Below are positions 46,850 through 59,119 of a DNA stretch of 64,000 bases, piece after piece. The notes under the pieces are model-generated. The model had not been told where the DNA came from and did no database searches. It saw nothing but the letters and a program-made list of their open reading frames with translations. Source of the DNA: Oxytricha trifallax. Taxonomy: Eukaryota; Ciliophora; Spirotrichea; Sporadotrichida; Oxytrichidae. A program made the translations under genes and the position numbers. The stretch covers positions 95,854-159,853 of the forward strand of contig ARYC01000316.1 of assembly GCA_000711775.1 (NCBI GenBank). Direction: 5' to 3'. The first letter of the stretch is position 1. The number at the start of each line of letters is the position of its first letter.

Positions 46850-47730
46850 CAATTTCAATAGTAATTATTTTCTCAACTGGTTCTCTAGATTAAGACTAAT
46901 TATAGTCCTCGATCTTTCAATCTAAAAATAATGTTGAACTCCAATCATTTCTTGAGATTAGTTTCTTAGTCATCTTAAGATAGACCACCTAATCTCTAAT
47001 GTGAATTTATTATATAATTTTTATTAAGTATATGTCTCCAGTTATTTCCACTATTGATCATATTTTATGTTGAATGTTTCATGGATTTTTTTTATTAGTT
47101 GTATCTTAATCCAAAACTCCTTAAATTGTCTTGAGTGAACTTTTTCATATTTCATATAATAGCAAAAAACTCTTAGCATCTTTCTTTGCTATAATATAAA
47201 TAGATTGTAAAAGTTATAATCAACTTTGTGAGCGGCATGATAATTTTTTGAAGTTATATTTTACCCTTTTTATCAGTGATTCTTAGCATTTTGATCTTAA
47301 AATTACAATTATTTTGATCATATTTTTCAGAATTGCCAATAATTTTCTGTAACAGGGCCAAGTAACCGTAATAAGATAGGTACAGCAACTCCCCATGACT
47401 ATTTCATTGCTATCTGGTCATACTACTCAATCAAATATTTGGCTTGTTGATGACTCTGTGAATAATTTGGTGCTATCAATAATTTATAATAAAAATGTAG
47501 CATTATAAAAACATAAATTGGCAATTATAACATAATAGAAGAAAAAATATATATGTTTTGAGCAGATATTTTTAAGATTGAGAAGATCTTTTATTTAATT
47601 AAACTGTTTTCTTCTTAAGCCTGTTAATAGCGTGGATAGCTTTAAGACTAATTGCAGCTCTCTCTCTGCGAATAGAATTTGATTCATGTTAAATTTTATA
47701 GTGATTGTAGTCAGATTTGTTTGAAAGCAT
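46850..47730 (-). CDS. Unknown protein, basic N terminus and possible membrane segment
   Basis: The minus strand starts at an ATG (complement of 47728-47730) with MLSNKSDYNHYKIQHESNSI and RRERAAISLKAIHAINRLKK, a basic helical region in locally GC-richer DNA. Then come a hydrophobic stretch (YIFFLLLCYNC), CKFKIKMLRITDKKGK-like basic sequence and, farther on, WNMKKFTQDNLRSFGLRY. The first 45 codons are the most convincing; the rest could be exons and introns. Minus-strand coding character may continue to about 46200. No family was recognised. Confidence 0.5.
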
Positions 47731-47734
47731 AAAT

Positions 47735-48330
47735 GGATAAACATTTTATTTTAGCTGAAATCTCTAGCTTTATAGTGCTGTGTCCATATTTTACAAAAGT
47801 ATTTTTAAAAGTAGAAGAGTTATTTATGAATAAATTAAGAGTAAATGAAAAATGGGAGAAATATAAGATTTTGTTTTAGTATTTAAGATTTATCACAAAC
47901 TAACCCAATTGCCTATATAAAAATATTTAAATTTAATTTAAATCTAATGAGTAACTGTAATTAACTTAGGGTAACATATTCAAAAAGATTTATCTTTAAC
48001 ATATCATAACTAATAAATTTCTAACTATGATTGATAAGTTTAGTCCAGATAAATGATTATCCTTATTATCATTTTTTAGTTTTGTTCCATATTAATTTTC
48101 TCTCACTAACTTCTTCAATTTGTCAATATTCTAATTAATTAACTTATTTCATTAATTTATAATGTAAATCTCAAAGTTATACTTGATTATAAAATTCAAC
48201 TAGTTTCCTATTAATTTAGCTTAAAAATGCAAAATTCATAATCTTAGATTGTTTATACTCTTAAAAATTAATTTTTAATTTCATCTTTTGTAGCTTGCTC
48301 TATCTAGAAATGTTAACTGTCCATGAATTA
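47735..48330. other. AT-rich spacer
   Basis: Upstream region of the minus-strand gene starting at 47730, extending to the large foldback element. No motif was recognised. Confidence 0.4.
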
Positions 48331-48334
48331 CATC

Positions 48335-48342
48335 CGAGATTC
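48335..48342. repeat. Left target-site duplication CGAGATTC
   Basis: Matches the sequence immediately to the right of the element at 49187-49194. It could be extended by one C at its 5' side. Confidence 0.8.
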
Positions 48343-49187
48343 GGGGGGGGGGTCTAAGTCGGTGCAAAAATTTTTTCAAAATCCTAAGTCGGTGCAAAAT
48401 TTTTTTTCTCAAAAACATCAAAATCCCTAAGTCGGTGCAAGATCAATTTTTGACATTATTTTTTTATTTTATCATCCTACCCCACATAAAAAGTATCATT
48501 ATTAACTAAAATTTATATTTCAGCTTCTCAATCGAACTCCTTCATTAAATTTTGATCATAGGACACTAATAATATTATTACAAGAATATTTTTTCTCAGT
48601 GACAGATATTTGTTTAAGAAAAATAAACAAATATAATTTCATATTATAATATATAATTAGTCAGTAAGCAACAAAATTGGAGATTAAGAACATCATAATT
48701 ATTCGATAAATTAAATGATGTGTGGCCTTATTATAAAAACCATTGACTCAATTAATTGTCTTTTTTTAAATACACTACTAATCAACATGTACGAATTTTT
48801 TAATTCATCATTTAATTTTATCGAATAATTATGATGTTCTTAATCTCCAATTTTGTTGCTTACTGACTAATTATATATTATAATATGAAATTATATTTGT
48901 TTATTTTTCTTAAACAAATATCTGTCACTGAGAAAAAATATTCTTGTAATAATATTATTAGTGTCCTATGATCAAAATTTAATGAAGGAGTTCGATTGAG
49001 AAGCTGAAATATAAATTTTAGTTAATAATGATACTTTTTATGTGGGGTAGGATGATAAAATAAAAAAATAATGTCAAAAATTGATCTTGCACCGACTTAG
49101 GGATTTTGATGTTTTTGAGAAAAAAAATTTTGCACCGACTTAGGATTTTGAAAAAATTTTTGCACCGACTTAGACCCCCCCCCCCCC
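48343..49187. mobile_element. Foldback element with G-run/C-run tips and subterminal repeats
   Basis: Large inverted repeat of about 845 bp: arms 48343-48720 and 48806-49187, loop about 85 bp, arms almost identical. The left tip is ten G, the right tip thirteen C. It is flanked by direct copies of CGAGATTC (48335-48342 and 49187-49194), a target duplication of 7-9 bp whose exact length is hidden by the C run. Each arm carries three copies of CTAAGTCGGTGCAA (48354, 48384, 48427; mirrored at 49087, 49130, 49160), probable transposase-binding sites. A duplication of about 8-9 bp fits hAT, Merlin or Mutator-like families, but the poly-G tip is unusual. No coding capacity; non-autonomous. Confidence 0.92.
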
Positions 49188-49194
49188 GAGATTC
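49187..49194. repeat. Right target-site duplication CGAGATTC
   Basis: Direct copy of 48335-48342. Its first C overlaps the terminal C run of the element, which makes the true boundary uncertain by one or two bases. Confidence 0.8.
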
Positions 49195-49599
49195 TACACC
49201 TAATACACTTTAATTACTGTTGTTAGTTTCCATACTTTCAAACTGCTTTAATTGGGTAGGTTTAAGCTGAGTTTTGCTTATTCTAAAAATTAATCAACAC
49301 AATATCATTTTTTATATTAATGATATGCATGTTATTTAAGATGGCTTCCAATTTAATTTTTGTCATCATTTTATTAAATAATAAAAATGGGAATTAAATA
49401 TGAGTAAAAATATGCATTGATCATTTTAGTTTCTTATCATTTAATGAATCATGATCGGCATTTTACCTAATTAATCTTTTCCAGATTTATTAGGTTATTT
49501 ATAAGTAACCTCAGATGGTGCTACATATTTTATATAACTTATTTATCTGTCTTTTTTTTAGATTTTATTTGAAAATAATGATATAATATATTTATTAAG

Positions 49600-50560
49600 T
49601 TTTGTAATTTCAATCCAATAATTCTTTGGGGATGAAATTTAACCATCTATAATCTTCGCTAATCAAAAACAAAAAGATGAAGGTTGGTATAATGCATATT
49701 ATTTGAATAAATTAGTTTATTTAATTATTATTAATAAACCTAACTTATTTTATTTATTAGTAGATTTTAAGTTCCATTTACAATATTTTTATATGAAATA
49801 TTTATAATTTAATTTTAATAATATATAGGATTTATGTTGTTATAAAATTTTTAATACTGATAAGATTTAAATTCACTATATAATTTCAGTATGATTACTT
49901 CTCTTTTTATTTATAAAATTCAATTAGTGTTTAATTCTTAAAAAAATCTGCACATTGTAATTCTAACGATTGCTCCTGGCCTGAAGTATAATTTTATTCG
50001 GAATTGCTTTGTAGTTTAACAGCTGCGTTTGGGGTTATGTAATTCAACTTCAGTTGATAAGAAAAAATAAAATCTATCTGGTCTACAATGGAAATATTTG
50101 GATTTGCTAGGGATGAGGTAGAGAGCCAGTCCTTTAATGTTGATAATATATTTTCCTAGAATTCTTTTTTACCTGGTTAAAGTGTGACCAATTAGAGAGT
50201 ATTATATATTTTTGAAAAAATTTATTCTCTATAAGCATTTGACATAGATAAAAAATTGATATATTATTTAAATTAATCAAGAAAAATAACACATTAAATT
50301 TATGAAATTAATAATAAAAGTAAATTTAAATTGAATCAATCTTATGGCAGACATCATGAGGCCAGTTAATCAACATATCTGTAATTTACAAAAAACATAT
50401 CTATTTTTTTATATAAAAATACTAGTCAGCATGAGACAGAGACGAAATAGACAGAGACTTTAGAAGACTTGGATATTTTGGAGAGATGTTTCAAAATTAT
50501 GAAGGATACTGGTATATAAATAAGGATTGCTAAGATATGACTTTTTATGAATACTCTCTA
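49600..50560 (+). CDS. Unknown protein, several coding blocks
   Basis: Plus-strand blocks read FFGDEIQPSIIFANQKQKDE then GWYNAYYL (49622-49710), TIAPGLKYNFIRNCFVVQQL (about 49965-50030), MEIFGFARDEVESQSFNVDN (about 50088-50150) and DRDEIDRDFRRLGYFGEMFQ with NYEGYWYINKDC (about 50430-50530). All are less AT-rich than the gaps between them, which are probably introns. Adjacent blocks sit in different frames, and alternative readings exist near 50090. No family was recognised. Confidence 0.42.
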
Positions 50561-51409
50561 AGCACTTGTGTAATTAATCTATTTTCACTTTAAGATAATC
50601 ATTTCCACTTATTTTTCATAAATATCAAAATCAATGTTGATTTATAAAAGGGTAAAAGATTGGTTGGAATTAAATCATGAATCCATTGTAAAAATTTATT
50701 TTCAATATATTCCTTTGTCACATAATTGACGGATCATCTAGCCAATTTGAAAGACAATAAACCTATTTTAAAATGATTTCTAATAATAACTTTCGTCCTT
50801 ACATAAAAATAGTGATTAAATTTAATTAAAATCCTCTGATAGCAGCTATGGAATAAGCTTTCGAAGTAGATAAAATTTAATTTGTTGATTATGAATTTTT
50901 CATATATAGGAGATGCAACTTTTCAGTAATTAGGTATGACTTGTGGGCAAGAAATTTTCAAACATTAAATTACATGAAAATCACTAATTAAAATAAGTGT
51001 AATTGCTCCCACTAAGATGAAGAGATTATTTTTTCTTTAATTTTTCAAACAATCTAACAATTATTAATATATCACAATCACCTATTAATGCTAATTAAAT
51101 AGTCTCTAATGAAATTTATAATGAGGTAAAATGTACTCAAATAATAGTATAATTTCATGAAAAATTATTGAAAAATATATATAAGTTTATAATTTTTATA
51201 GATATTTTTATTCTATTTCTTACTCATTTTATTTTCTCCAAGAAAGAGTAATTATATTATCCTTATAATAACCGAGCTGTAATTACCTTTATATCTAACT
51301 TCAGAATCCATACTAAATATAATTTATTTTTGGAAGAAAAAGTGTAAAATATTCTAAAGAAAAGTTATAAAATTTAAAATTTAATGATTATGATATTTTT
51401 ATGAGTTTT

Positions 51410-52200
51410 AGATAGTTTAAAAAGCTTGAAAAAGAATTATCTGCCATGATAGGAACCATTACTCTATACTAAGGATCCTAAAATAGTTAATTTGTGGTAC
51501 AATTTACTTTAGATACCCTTTATTCTAGATAAATTATCCTTTTATTTTAGTTAAACAGACTCACTAGAACAAAGCTCTTTAATAATTACAATGAAAGATT
51601 CTCTCAAAAGAAGCATAAAAATAGATCTAACTATTTCTTGAATACTAATTTTCATCTCAAAGTTAAGAAAATTATCCTGATATTATATTAACCTGTGCCT
51701 CCAACTGAATCTTCCAAAGGTATTAAACCCTTCATTTTATAATAAAATTTATGATAATCAATGCATACTTCATCAATAGATAGATATGTTGAAGAAGGGT
51801 GCTCATCTATGTATCTTGAATTAAAACTGTCAGGTGGGGTATCATTGATGACGACACAAAAAAAGCAAAACTAAATCACACTTTCAGAATTGTTAAAAAC
51901 TGGATATTAAATAAGTTAGAAAGATTATCTACTTCGACTGGGACACTTTGATTGAAGTCATATCATCATGAATTTTTACATAAATATTTGTTAATTTTAA
52001 ATTAATAATGAATAAACAATAGTAACAATAGTAATAATGACAATAAGACATAAGATCTAATACAAAGCCTGGCTACTTTCCCATTCCCCTTAAATTTAAG
52101 TACACTAGTATGATTTTAATTTTATTCCTTCAATTGACACTTGCTCCTATATCCTTCTCAATAGATTTTGATGACACCACTGTAAAATTAATTTTTTAAA
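51410..52200 (+). CDS. Unknown protein with a stop-codon-encoded Gln run
   Basis: One frame reads SLKSLKKNYLPWQEPLLYTK, DPKIVNLWYNLLQIPFILDK and TMKDSLKRSIKIDL. Another strong block (51775-51950) reads SIDRYVEEGCSSMYLELKLS, GGVSLMTTQKKQNQITLSEL and LKTGYQISQKDYLLRLGHF. A run of CAA/TAG/TAA codons (52017-52046) then makes a short polyglutamine tract. The block around 51800 is locally GC-richer and convincing. No family was recognised. Confidence 0.48.
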
Positions 52201-52379
52201 TATGTATTTATAACTTTAATTATTAATGAATAGCCATAATCTTCTGTTCAGTCATTTTCTACAATTATCATTTTAATCAACTAATTCTCTAATTTAATTT
52301 ACTATTCAAAATTATATAAATGTTTTTGTTGTTTTACTCTAGTCTTAATTATTAATATAAGGAAAATTATTTTTAAAAT

Positions 52380-53110
52380 TACGATGTAGTTGCACTGATG
52401 GTGGAAATGGAGTAGAGAAGATATATTCACTTATAAAGACCGCACGCATGTATTAATTGTGTATTAGAAAGCCTTCTGTTGCCTCATTCTTCAATAAAAA
52501 AGAGAAATTTGATGCTTTATTGTAAATGATTGATTTAATAATATTTACAAAAATTTATGATTTAATTTCTAAAAATATTTGTTAATCCTCCAATAACTCT
52601 TTATAATTGATTGTTAATGATACACAATTATCATTAAAATTAAAAATATTTTTATTTAATGTACACAAAATACTTATATAATTTTATTAAATTGTATATA
52701 TTTTATAAAAAGAATTGGTTAAAACAAGATTACATAAAAAAAATCAATATAAAAAATGTTTTAACCTTGACTCATTTACAGGAATAAAAGCATTCTATAA
52801 GTAATATATGCACACATTTTAATACAAGCAAGCATCTCCTCTTATAATAGTAATCGGATTTACAAAAGGGAGAAATGGAAGAAATTAAAAATATTTAATT
52901 TACTCTATATTCCATTTAAATTCCTTTAGTTTTTAAAGACTAAAGATTTGACAATATTATCTTTCACAAAATTATCCCTCAGAGATATGAAGAAAAAGAT
53001 TTTGATGGAGATAAATCTCGTTTTGTCGTTAAAACGATAAGTTTTCAGAAATTATAAGGCCTTATACAAATTATTTATATTGAATATTGTATTAATATCT
53101 AAATCATTTA
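52380..53110 (+). CDS. Unknown coding blocks
   Basis: Two separate blocks: TDGGNGVEKIYSLIKTARMY then RKPSVASFFNKKEKFDALL (52389-52520), and KIIPQRYEEKDFDGDKSRFV then VKTISFQKLQ (52968-53055), with AT-rich DNA between. Both have balanced charge. They may be exons of the plus-strand gene that continues at 53385. No family was recognised. Confidence 0.38.
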
Positions 53111-53339
53111 AATTAAAAGTATATTAATATCTGTGAAAATGATATAACGATAGTTTTATATTTGGAAATTAATGCGAAATTATCGATGAAAATCTTTCAA
53201 ATTGATCATAACACTACTAAAGTACTCTTGACTTGCCTTGTATTATGAAAGATATATATATATTAAATAATTTCAGCAAAGATTATAAGAATTCTTACAT
53301 AATAAATTTGTTCATTTTATAAATAAAGCTTTTAGATTT

Positions 53340-54130
53340 TAGTGGAAGTAGTCAAGGGAAGTTGAATGTTTTAAGTATTTAGAGAAGACATTGAAAATTG
53401 AAAATTCGAAATTCATTTTTGGGACTTTGATGAGCAAAAGTTCAAAATCAGTGTACATTTTAATTTTAACAAATCAACAATAAAAAATAATTAATTCAAG
53501 ATTAAACAAGCTGTATATTTAGATTTGGGACTGAACGAGTAAGAACTAAATCTTCCTCAGTTAATGGAAAAAATTAAGACCCAGAAGTAGATGCTACGAA
53601 ATACTTGGGCAATATTTAAATAGATTATGAAAAAGACAGAATTAAACAAGCAGCTTTTAATGATTCTGATTACTCTTATTTATTTAGAATTATCTTGATT
53701 AATATTGATATAAAGAAACTCAAATAGATTCAATTGCATTCATAAATGAACTACCGAAATACCTCTCCTCACCATACCGCATCCCATCTTTAAAAAAAAA
53801 TATTTTTTATAAAAAGTTAAATACTGATCTTACTAATATTTCGAATCATGCCGAGTAAATGTGATTTGAGAGATTTATATTTTAGAAGATATTATTTTGT
53901 ATATATTTTTTCTACAAAATCATAAATAAAAATAGGAAGATGGGAGTGGTAAAATTAAACATATCTATTACTAATAATAATATTAGTATTTTTATAAACA
54001 TAAATGTCAAGATTGAAGTAAATTCAGACCGATTAATAATTTGATATGAAATAGAATATTTTAAAGAGTGGGGAGGGATGTGGATGGGTATCTTAGTTAT
54101 AACACCTATAAATATCAATAAATTCTTCTA
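53340..54130 (+). CDS. Unknown protein, about 115 well-supported codons
   Basis: The best part (53385-53710) reads FEIHFWDFDEQKFKISVHFN, KIKQAVYLDLGLNEQELNLP, QLMEKIKTQKQMLRNTWAIF and IMKKTELNKQLLMILITLI in one frame, with one TGA near each end and none in about 95 codons between. Later sequence (53930-54100) gives KMGVVKLNISITNNNISIF and YFKEWGGMWMGILVITP, less certain. No family was recognised. The minus-strand frame at 53912-54118 is a shadow of this. Confidence 0.48.
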
Positions 54131-54134
54131 AATT

Positions 54135-55430
54135 CAAGCAAACTACATTTATAATTTATATATTTAATCATAAATCACCTTTTGCTTAAAGATTTTTAGG
54201 ATATTCTCACTGAGTGAATTGAATAGCCCTGCCTCGAAAATTAATACAATAAATAAACAGAAAAATATACTAAAACAATAAAGATATGATAACATTAAAA
54301 TATTTGAAATAAAAATATATATTAAAGAGTTATTAAATATTAAATAGATATATTTAAAATAATAAAAGCAAAGTTCAATAGATTAATCTAAATTCAAACT
54401 CTGATGAATTGAATAGATTATTCAATATTAAAAAGAATTTTTTCTTTTAATTTTTAAGATATTACTAGTCAAATTTATTCGAATTTCCGAAGCAAAGTCA
54501 AAATAGAAAATTACTATTATACCATTCTACTCCATTACTTAAATTAGCTGAATTTTTTCGTTTTGACTTAAAAGTGATGAAATTTCATGAATAGTTTGAA
54601 AATTAAGAATATATGTATCGGCTTTGTATATAAATATACTGATTGTTCTTTCTCTCTATCTTTTATGTATTTCCCCATTAATTCTAAGCAAAAAATAAGG
54701 ATCTTTGTAGAAATGAATTATTTTATCATGCAATTCCCTATTTTTAAAAAAAAAACAACCTATTTTATAAATAATTAACTTAACTTATATAAATAGAATG
54801 ACAATTAATTCATATTATTATTAAATCAAAATTAGGCAATGAATAAATTAATTGCTCACACTTAATTAGATTTTAATGCATGAGTAACTAGATCAAGGTT
54901 TCAATTATAATTGGGTCGTTAATAATTCAGTAATATTACTAGCATGCCTCACACTATCACTTTTTCATTCACACCAAGCCCCCATTTATCAATTTTGCTA
55001 AACCTCATTTATAATTTAAATGTTTTTCTTCTTATAATATTATAGAGATTTTGATTGACAAATTGTTATTTATTAAGGTTATTCCTTTTTAACAATAGGA
55101 TAAATTTAAATAAAATGATAAGAGTTCGTACGAATTTGAAATATAGTAATTTTATTAAATTTATAAATTTTCAATAATTAAATAGTTTTTGAATGTTAAA
55201 TAATACTTTGTTAGAACTCAATTTGCTACAAATTTAGATACCATATTATGGAGATACTCATTTAAGTTGATTAAAAATGATTGCCTGATAAAAATTAAAA
55301 TATTAAAAAATATGAACGAGATTATATATATTATTTCAATTAAGCAAAGCAATTAAAATTGAAAAAATATCCATTAATTTTAGACTTTTATATTTGATCA
55401 TAAATTTATTTGATTTTAATTATGAGATAA
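54135..55430. other. AT-rich interval, nothing called
   Basis: Mostly very AT-rich. A 63-codon plus-strand frame (54587-54778) is Phe/Ile/Lys/Tyr-rich and not distinctive. No repeat or RNA gene was recognised. Confidence 0.4.
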
Positions 55431-55434
55431 CTCA

Positions 55435-55990
55435 GATGCTACTTATAACCGAGGGTCAATAATAATAATATTAAAGAAGTAACATCCCACCACTGAACCT
55501 CAGAAGAAACATGATATTTGGGGTTTCAACTCAAAGAAATAGATTAAATAAAGACATAATGATGTATTATTGTATAATTTTGAATTAAAAGGAGAGGAAA
55601 TATTTAATCTCAAGAAATTCATTAAATAAAATTTAAATATGATATATATGAAGCTTCTATTTACAATCTTTTTGTTTAAAAAAATAGAATGAGAGTGAAG
55701 TAGATTGATTCTATTAAAATAAACAATGCCTTTTATTTTTTATTTTTTTAATTATATTTTACACTTATAATTAATAACAACTCTTGAATGCGAGATTACT
55801 AGATTTTTCTTAGTGCAAACTTTGAGATTTGAGGAGGATTAAGTACTTAAAAAGTAAAGTTTACACTCTAAGATTTGAATATTTCTGAATTGGACATGAA
55901 ACTCGCATCAATATATACTTTGACAATTATTTTTAAGAATCTGTCTTGGATTAAAGTATTCAAGTTTATATAATTATATTTTTAAAATAT
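55435..55990 (+). CDS. Unknown coding blocks
   Basis: Block 1 (55448-55600) reads TEGQQQQYQRSNIPPLNLRR then NMIFGVSTQRNRLNKDIM, with the Gln run written TAA TAA TAA. Block 2 (55800-55975) reads RFFLVQTLRFEEDQVLKK, or in the next frame KVKFTLQDLNISELDMKLAS then YTLTIIFKNLSWIKVFKF. The second frame is the more convincing for 55855-55975. No family was recognised. Confidence 0.42.
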
Positions 55991-56399
55991 TAAACTAGAA
56001 ACATATTTATTTAAATTTAAAAATGGATACTAGAGAGATTATTACTTATAAGGATTCTAAAATTTGTTTAACAATTGCAGATTAAAATGACTCAATTCAT
56101 TTTATCTTATGGGTTTTGATGAGGTAATAATTAAAGATTAAATTAAATATAGTGAAAAATTAAGCGATTAAAAATGATTGGTAATTTGTCATTAGATTTA
56201 TAGATCAATGAATTTTCTTATGAAAGATTAAATCTAATTATTTTTAAATTGTTAATTATTAGATAATTATATCCTTAGCTATTATTTATATAACAAATCA
56301 ATGTTTTTTATTTATAATCTTAAAATTAGATTTAATTAACTAAATTCACCCTATTAAATATAGATCAAATGTATTATTAAGAACTCTTTCATCAATAAT

Positions 56400-56830
56400 T
56401 AAGATGATTTAGAAATACTTAGAACTAAACTATAAGTTTCTCTATAAGTTTAATTATATGTTAATGTTTTTTGAACATCATGAATCACTAAGATTGATCA
56501 TCTTAATCAGCCCTCTGTTCACTAATCTCTGCAATCAGCAACTTTATTTTTAAAAAAATCAATTGAGGAAAAAACATGTGTACAGAGTCAGAATTAATCT
56601 GCTTTGCTTTGGGAAAATAATGATAATCCCATTTTCGAAAAAATATATATGCAATCTTAAGAATAATATGAAACTAATTGATTGTACAAAAAAATGTCCC
56701 AATGCAAAGATATCATTAAATGCTAAGATTAGAGTGGCATATCTATTGAGATAAAATAGTACTTGAGTTATTCAGAGACATGACAGTTACCAAATAAATC
56801 AACTAAATATTTATTTCACAATAACATTTT
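56400..56830 (+). CDS. Unknown basic protein, about 140 codons
   Basis: One frame runs through KMIQKYLELNYKFLYKFNYM, FFEHHESLRLIILISPLFTN, RKKHVYRVRINLLCFGKIMI and KLIDCTKKCPNAKISLNAKI, with a single TGA near the end (STWVIQRHDSYQ). It is basic, with a Cys-containing segment. Sixty-three codons of it (56563-56754) are free even of TAA and TAG. No family was recognised. Confidence 0.48.
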
Positions 56831-56979
56831 AAACAGGCCTTTTCATATCATTTTTATTGAATGAAATGTACTAGAAACTAGCAAAAATCTGTTCCAGACA
56901 GAAACTGGTGTTCGACATAAATTCATTTTTACCTCACCAACATTTCGCACAGTTTATATATACGAAATTGATACATGTA

Positions 56980-57490
56980 ATAAAGTTCTGAATATGTCTA
57001 TTATTATTTAAATTAATAAGATAAAATATCATGAAACTTGAGAAAGAAGATGATGTCATCGTTAAATCATCAATGATAGAAAAGGTATTTTTGATTTGGA
57101 GAAGTGACGTAAGCTCTAGAATAATTACAGAGTTAGACGATTTAGACAAATGGGGCATCATTTTATTTTATACTATGCTTTTATAAACATATAGTGTGCT
57201 GTATAATTTGATTATAAATTGAAATGTCACCAGTATATTTCTTTTTATTAATCTAGGTCACTCACGAATTTACTTGGGTTGGGATGATTATACCATTCTT
57301 TCTCGTATTTTAAAAAAAGAATTGATTTTCAAACAGAACCTACACTAATGAAGATTTTAAGAATTTCCTTACTATGAACACAAAGGTATAGAAAGCATCA
57401 ATCTTTTAATTGTACACAAATAATAGAAATTAATTTACTAATTTGTTTATAAATTCTTGAGTTACCTACTTTACAAAATTATTTTGCTGT
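56980..57490 (+). CDS. Unknown protein, about 150 codons
   Basis: One frame reads KLEKEDDVIVKSSMIEKVFL, IWRSDVSSRIITELDDLDKW, then a more hydrophobic stretch, then GHSRIYLGWDDYTILSRILK, KELIFKQNLHQ and EFPYYEHKGIESINLLIVHK. TGA occurs twice where Trp is acceptable. Acidic and apolar residues alternate well. The opposite-strand frame at 56934-57161 is its shadow. No family was recognised. Confidence 0.5.
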
Positions 57491-57499
57491 TTTTTCATG

Positions 57500-58280
57500 C
57501 TTACTCTATTCTCACTTTCACTTCGAGATCTAAAATTTTTAGTAAAAATACGAAAGCAAATTATAAGTATCATAGTATTCAAATATTTTAAATAATCAAG
57601 AATATGCACCTTGTTCATTTATAATAAAATACTGGTTTATTCCAAAAGTTAAAAAGCCCTTGTATTTAATATACTACTTTTAAAACAGTAATGTTAACTA
57701 ATCAATAAATATATTGTAGCGTAATACACTTTTTATATATAAATACTTGTAATTAAAATAATAGAAGTAAAATTTTATATTAATATCAAAAAATTCAATA
57801 AAATTTTATTTGAAAACAGTACATTTTTATTATAATTTATTTAAAATAAATAAATGATAAGAGTTTAAATTAAAAAAATCGATAAGCCGTATCTTTTTTT
57901 TATTTTCAATAAAAATTAAAAAATATATTAAAATCAATTGAATTTTTTAATATAAAATTACATTATTAACTATATTTTAAAAATAGGATAACTTCGAATA
58001 TTTAATTAAGGAATGTAAAAGTATTAAATATTTTTAATGATTAAGATTCAATTATTTTCATGATTTTCCATTTTATGATTATTCTATATAAAAGTATGTG
58101 AAAAATGGAGAAATGAAAATATACTAACCCAGCTATTAACTATATTACTAAAAATTGTCATAATTATTAATGCATTAAATTTTAGAGAACGAAGAAGGGT
58201 ATATGTATTGATAATAAATTATATGATTTGAGAGATATTTAGACTAGGTAATCTTGTTTAAGTAAGCTTCAAGAGACCCT
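57500..58280. other. AT-rich interval
   Basis: Extremely AT-rich, ending at the stop of the minus-strand gene at 58286. No feature was recognised. Confidence 0.45.
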
Positions 58281-58285
58281 AAATT

Positions 58286-59115
58286 TCACATCTGACTTGA
58301 GCTCTTACAAAAATATTTTGATTGCTTATCTCTCTTTTTATCTATTTTATGTTCACTGAATGTTGACCTTTCTTTGAGCTTCCTCTCAACATCTTCAACT
58401 GCCTCGGACTTGCCAAGGTTTAAAAGCTTGAGTGAATACTTGAAATTCTCATCTGCTTTTTCAAATCAGTCATCTGTTCGTGCTCAATTTTGGAATCAGC
58501 CCTATGATATCTATCTTCGAATAGAACTTCTTTGAGCTGTCTTGGATCGTAGATCTTGAACCATCATAAAAGTTCCTCAAAAATACTTAGCATTACAACT
58601 TTCAGGAAAGTCTGAATGTTCTAACCGAAAATTGTTAAGGAAACTCCGCTACAACTAAGTGGAATTCATTTCTTAGATTAGAGGAAATCGGCAACAGTTA
58701 GATAGAGTGCGCAGCTTCTCACATCATGTATCATTCATCATTTGCATTAGAATCTTAGCCAAAATTATGGACTGTTCTCTGAATATCTTGAATTCCATGG
58801 GTAAGACGAACATGAAGGCTACTATAGACATTTCATATGAATACTTTATATTTTGGTTGTTTGTAAATATTATTTAAATTACTGCAAAAAAAGTGACCCA
58901 AAAAGGTTTTCTAAAGAATTAATCAACAATGATGAATAGAGCGTAGCCCTTATTGATAAATTGATAAAAATTCTGCTGTTCTTGTCGTTTTTGATCAGCT
59001 TGGGAAATTCATTGTTCGCCTTTTTCTTTTGACAATAGAATTATGGTTAGCTACATTCAAATTGCATACTCAGGCATTTCTGCTGGCATTCCTGGCATTT
59101 ACATTTGCTGTTATA
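58286..59115 (-). CDS. Unknown membrane-type protein with Cys-rich start
   Basis: The minus strand ends at a TGA (complement of 58286-58288). From the N-terminal side: a Cys-rich segment KCKCQECQQKCLSMQFECSQ, QADQKRQEQQNFYQFINKGY, ALFIIVDQFFRKPFWVTFFA (hydrophobic), MSIVAFMFVLPMEFKIFREQ, ILAKILMQMMNDTWCEKLRT, then EELLWWFKIYDPRQLKEVLF, EDRYHRADSKIEHEQMTD, DENFKYSLKLLNLGKSEAVE and DVERKLKERSTFSEHKIDKK just before the stop. The last 70 codons are strongly coding. Frame shifts are needed near 58980, 58560 and 58460, so the gene is spliced or broken. No family was assigned. Confidence 0.6.
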
Positions 59116-59119
59116 TAAT

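Noticed and set aside
48343-49187. Palindrome as an assembly artefact
   Set aside because: The flanking 7-9 bp direct repeat and the unique 85-bp loop fit a real insertion better than a chimeric inverted join, though spanning reads should be checked.
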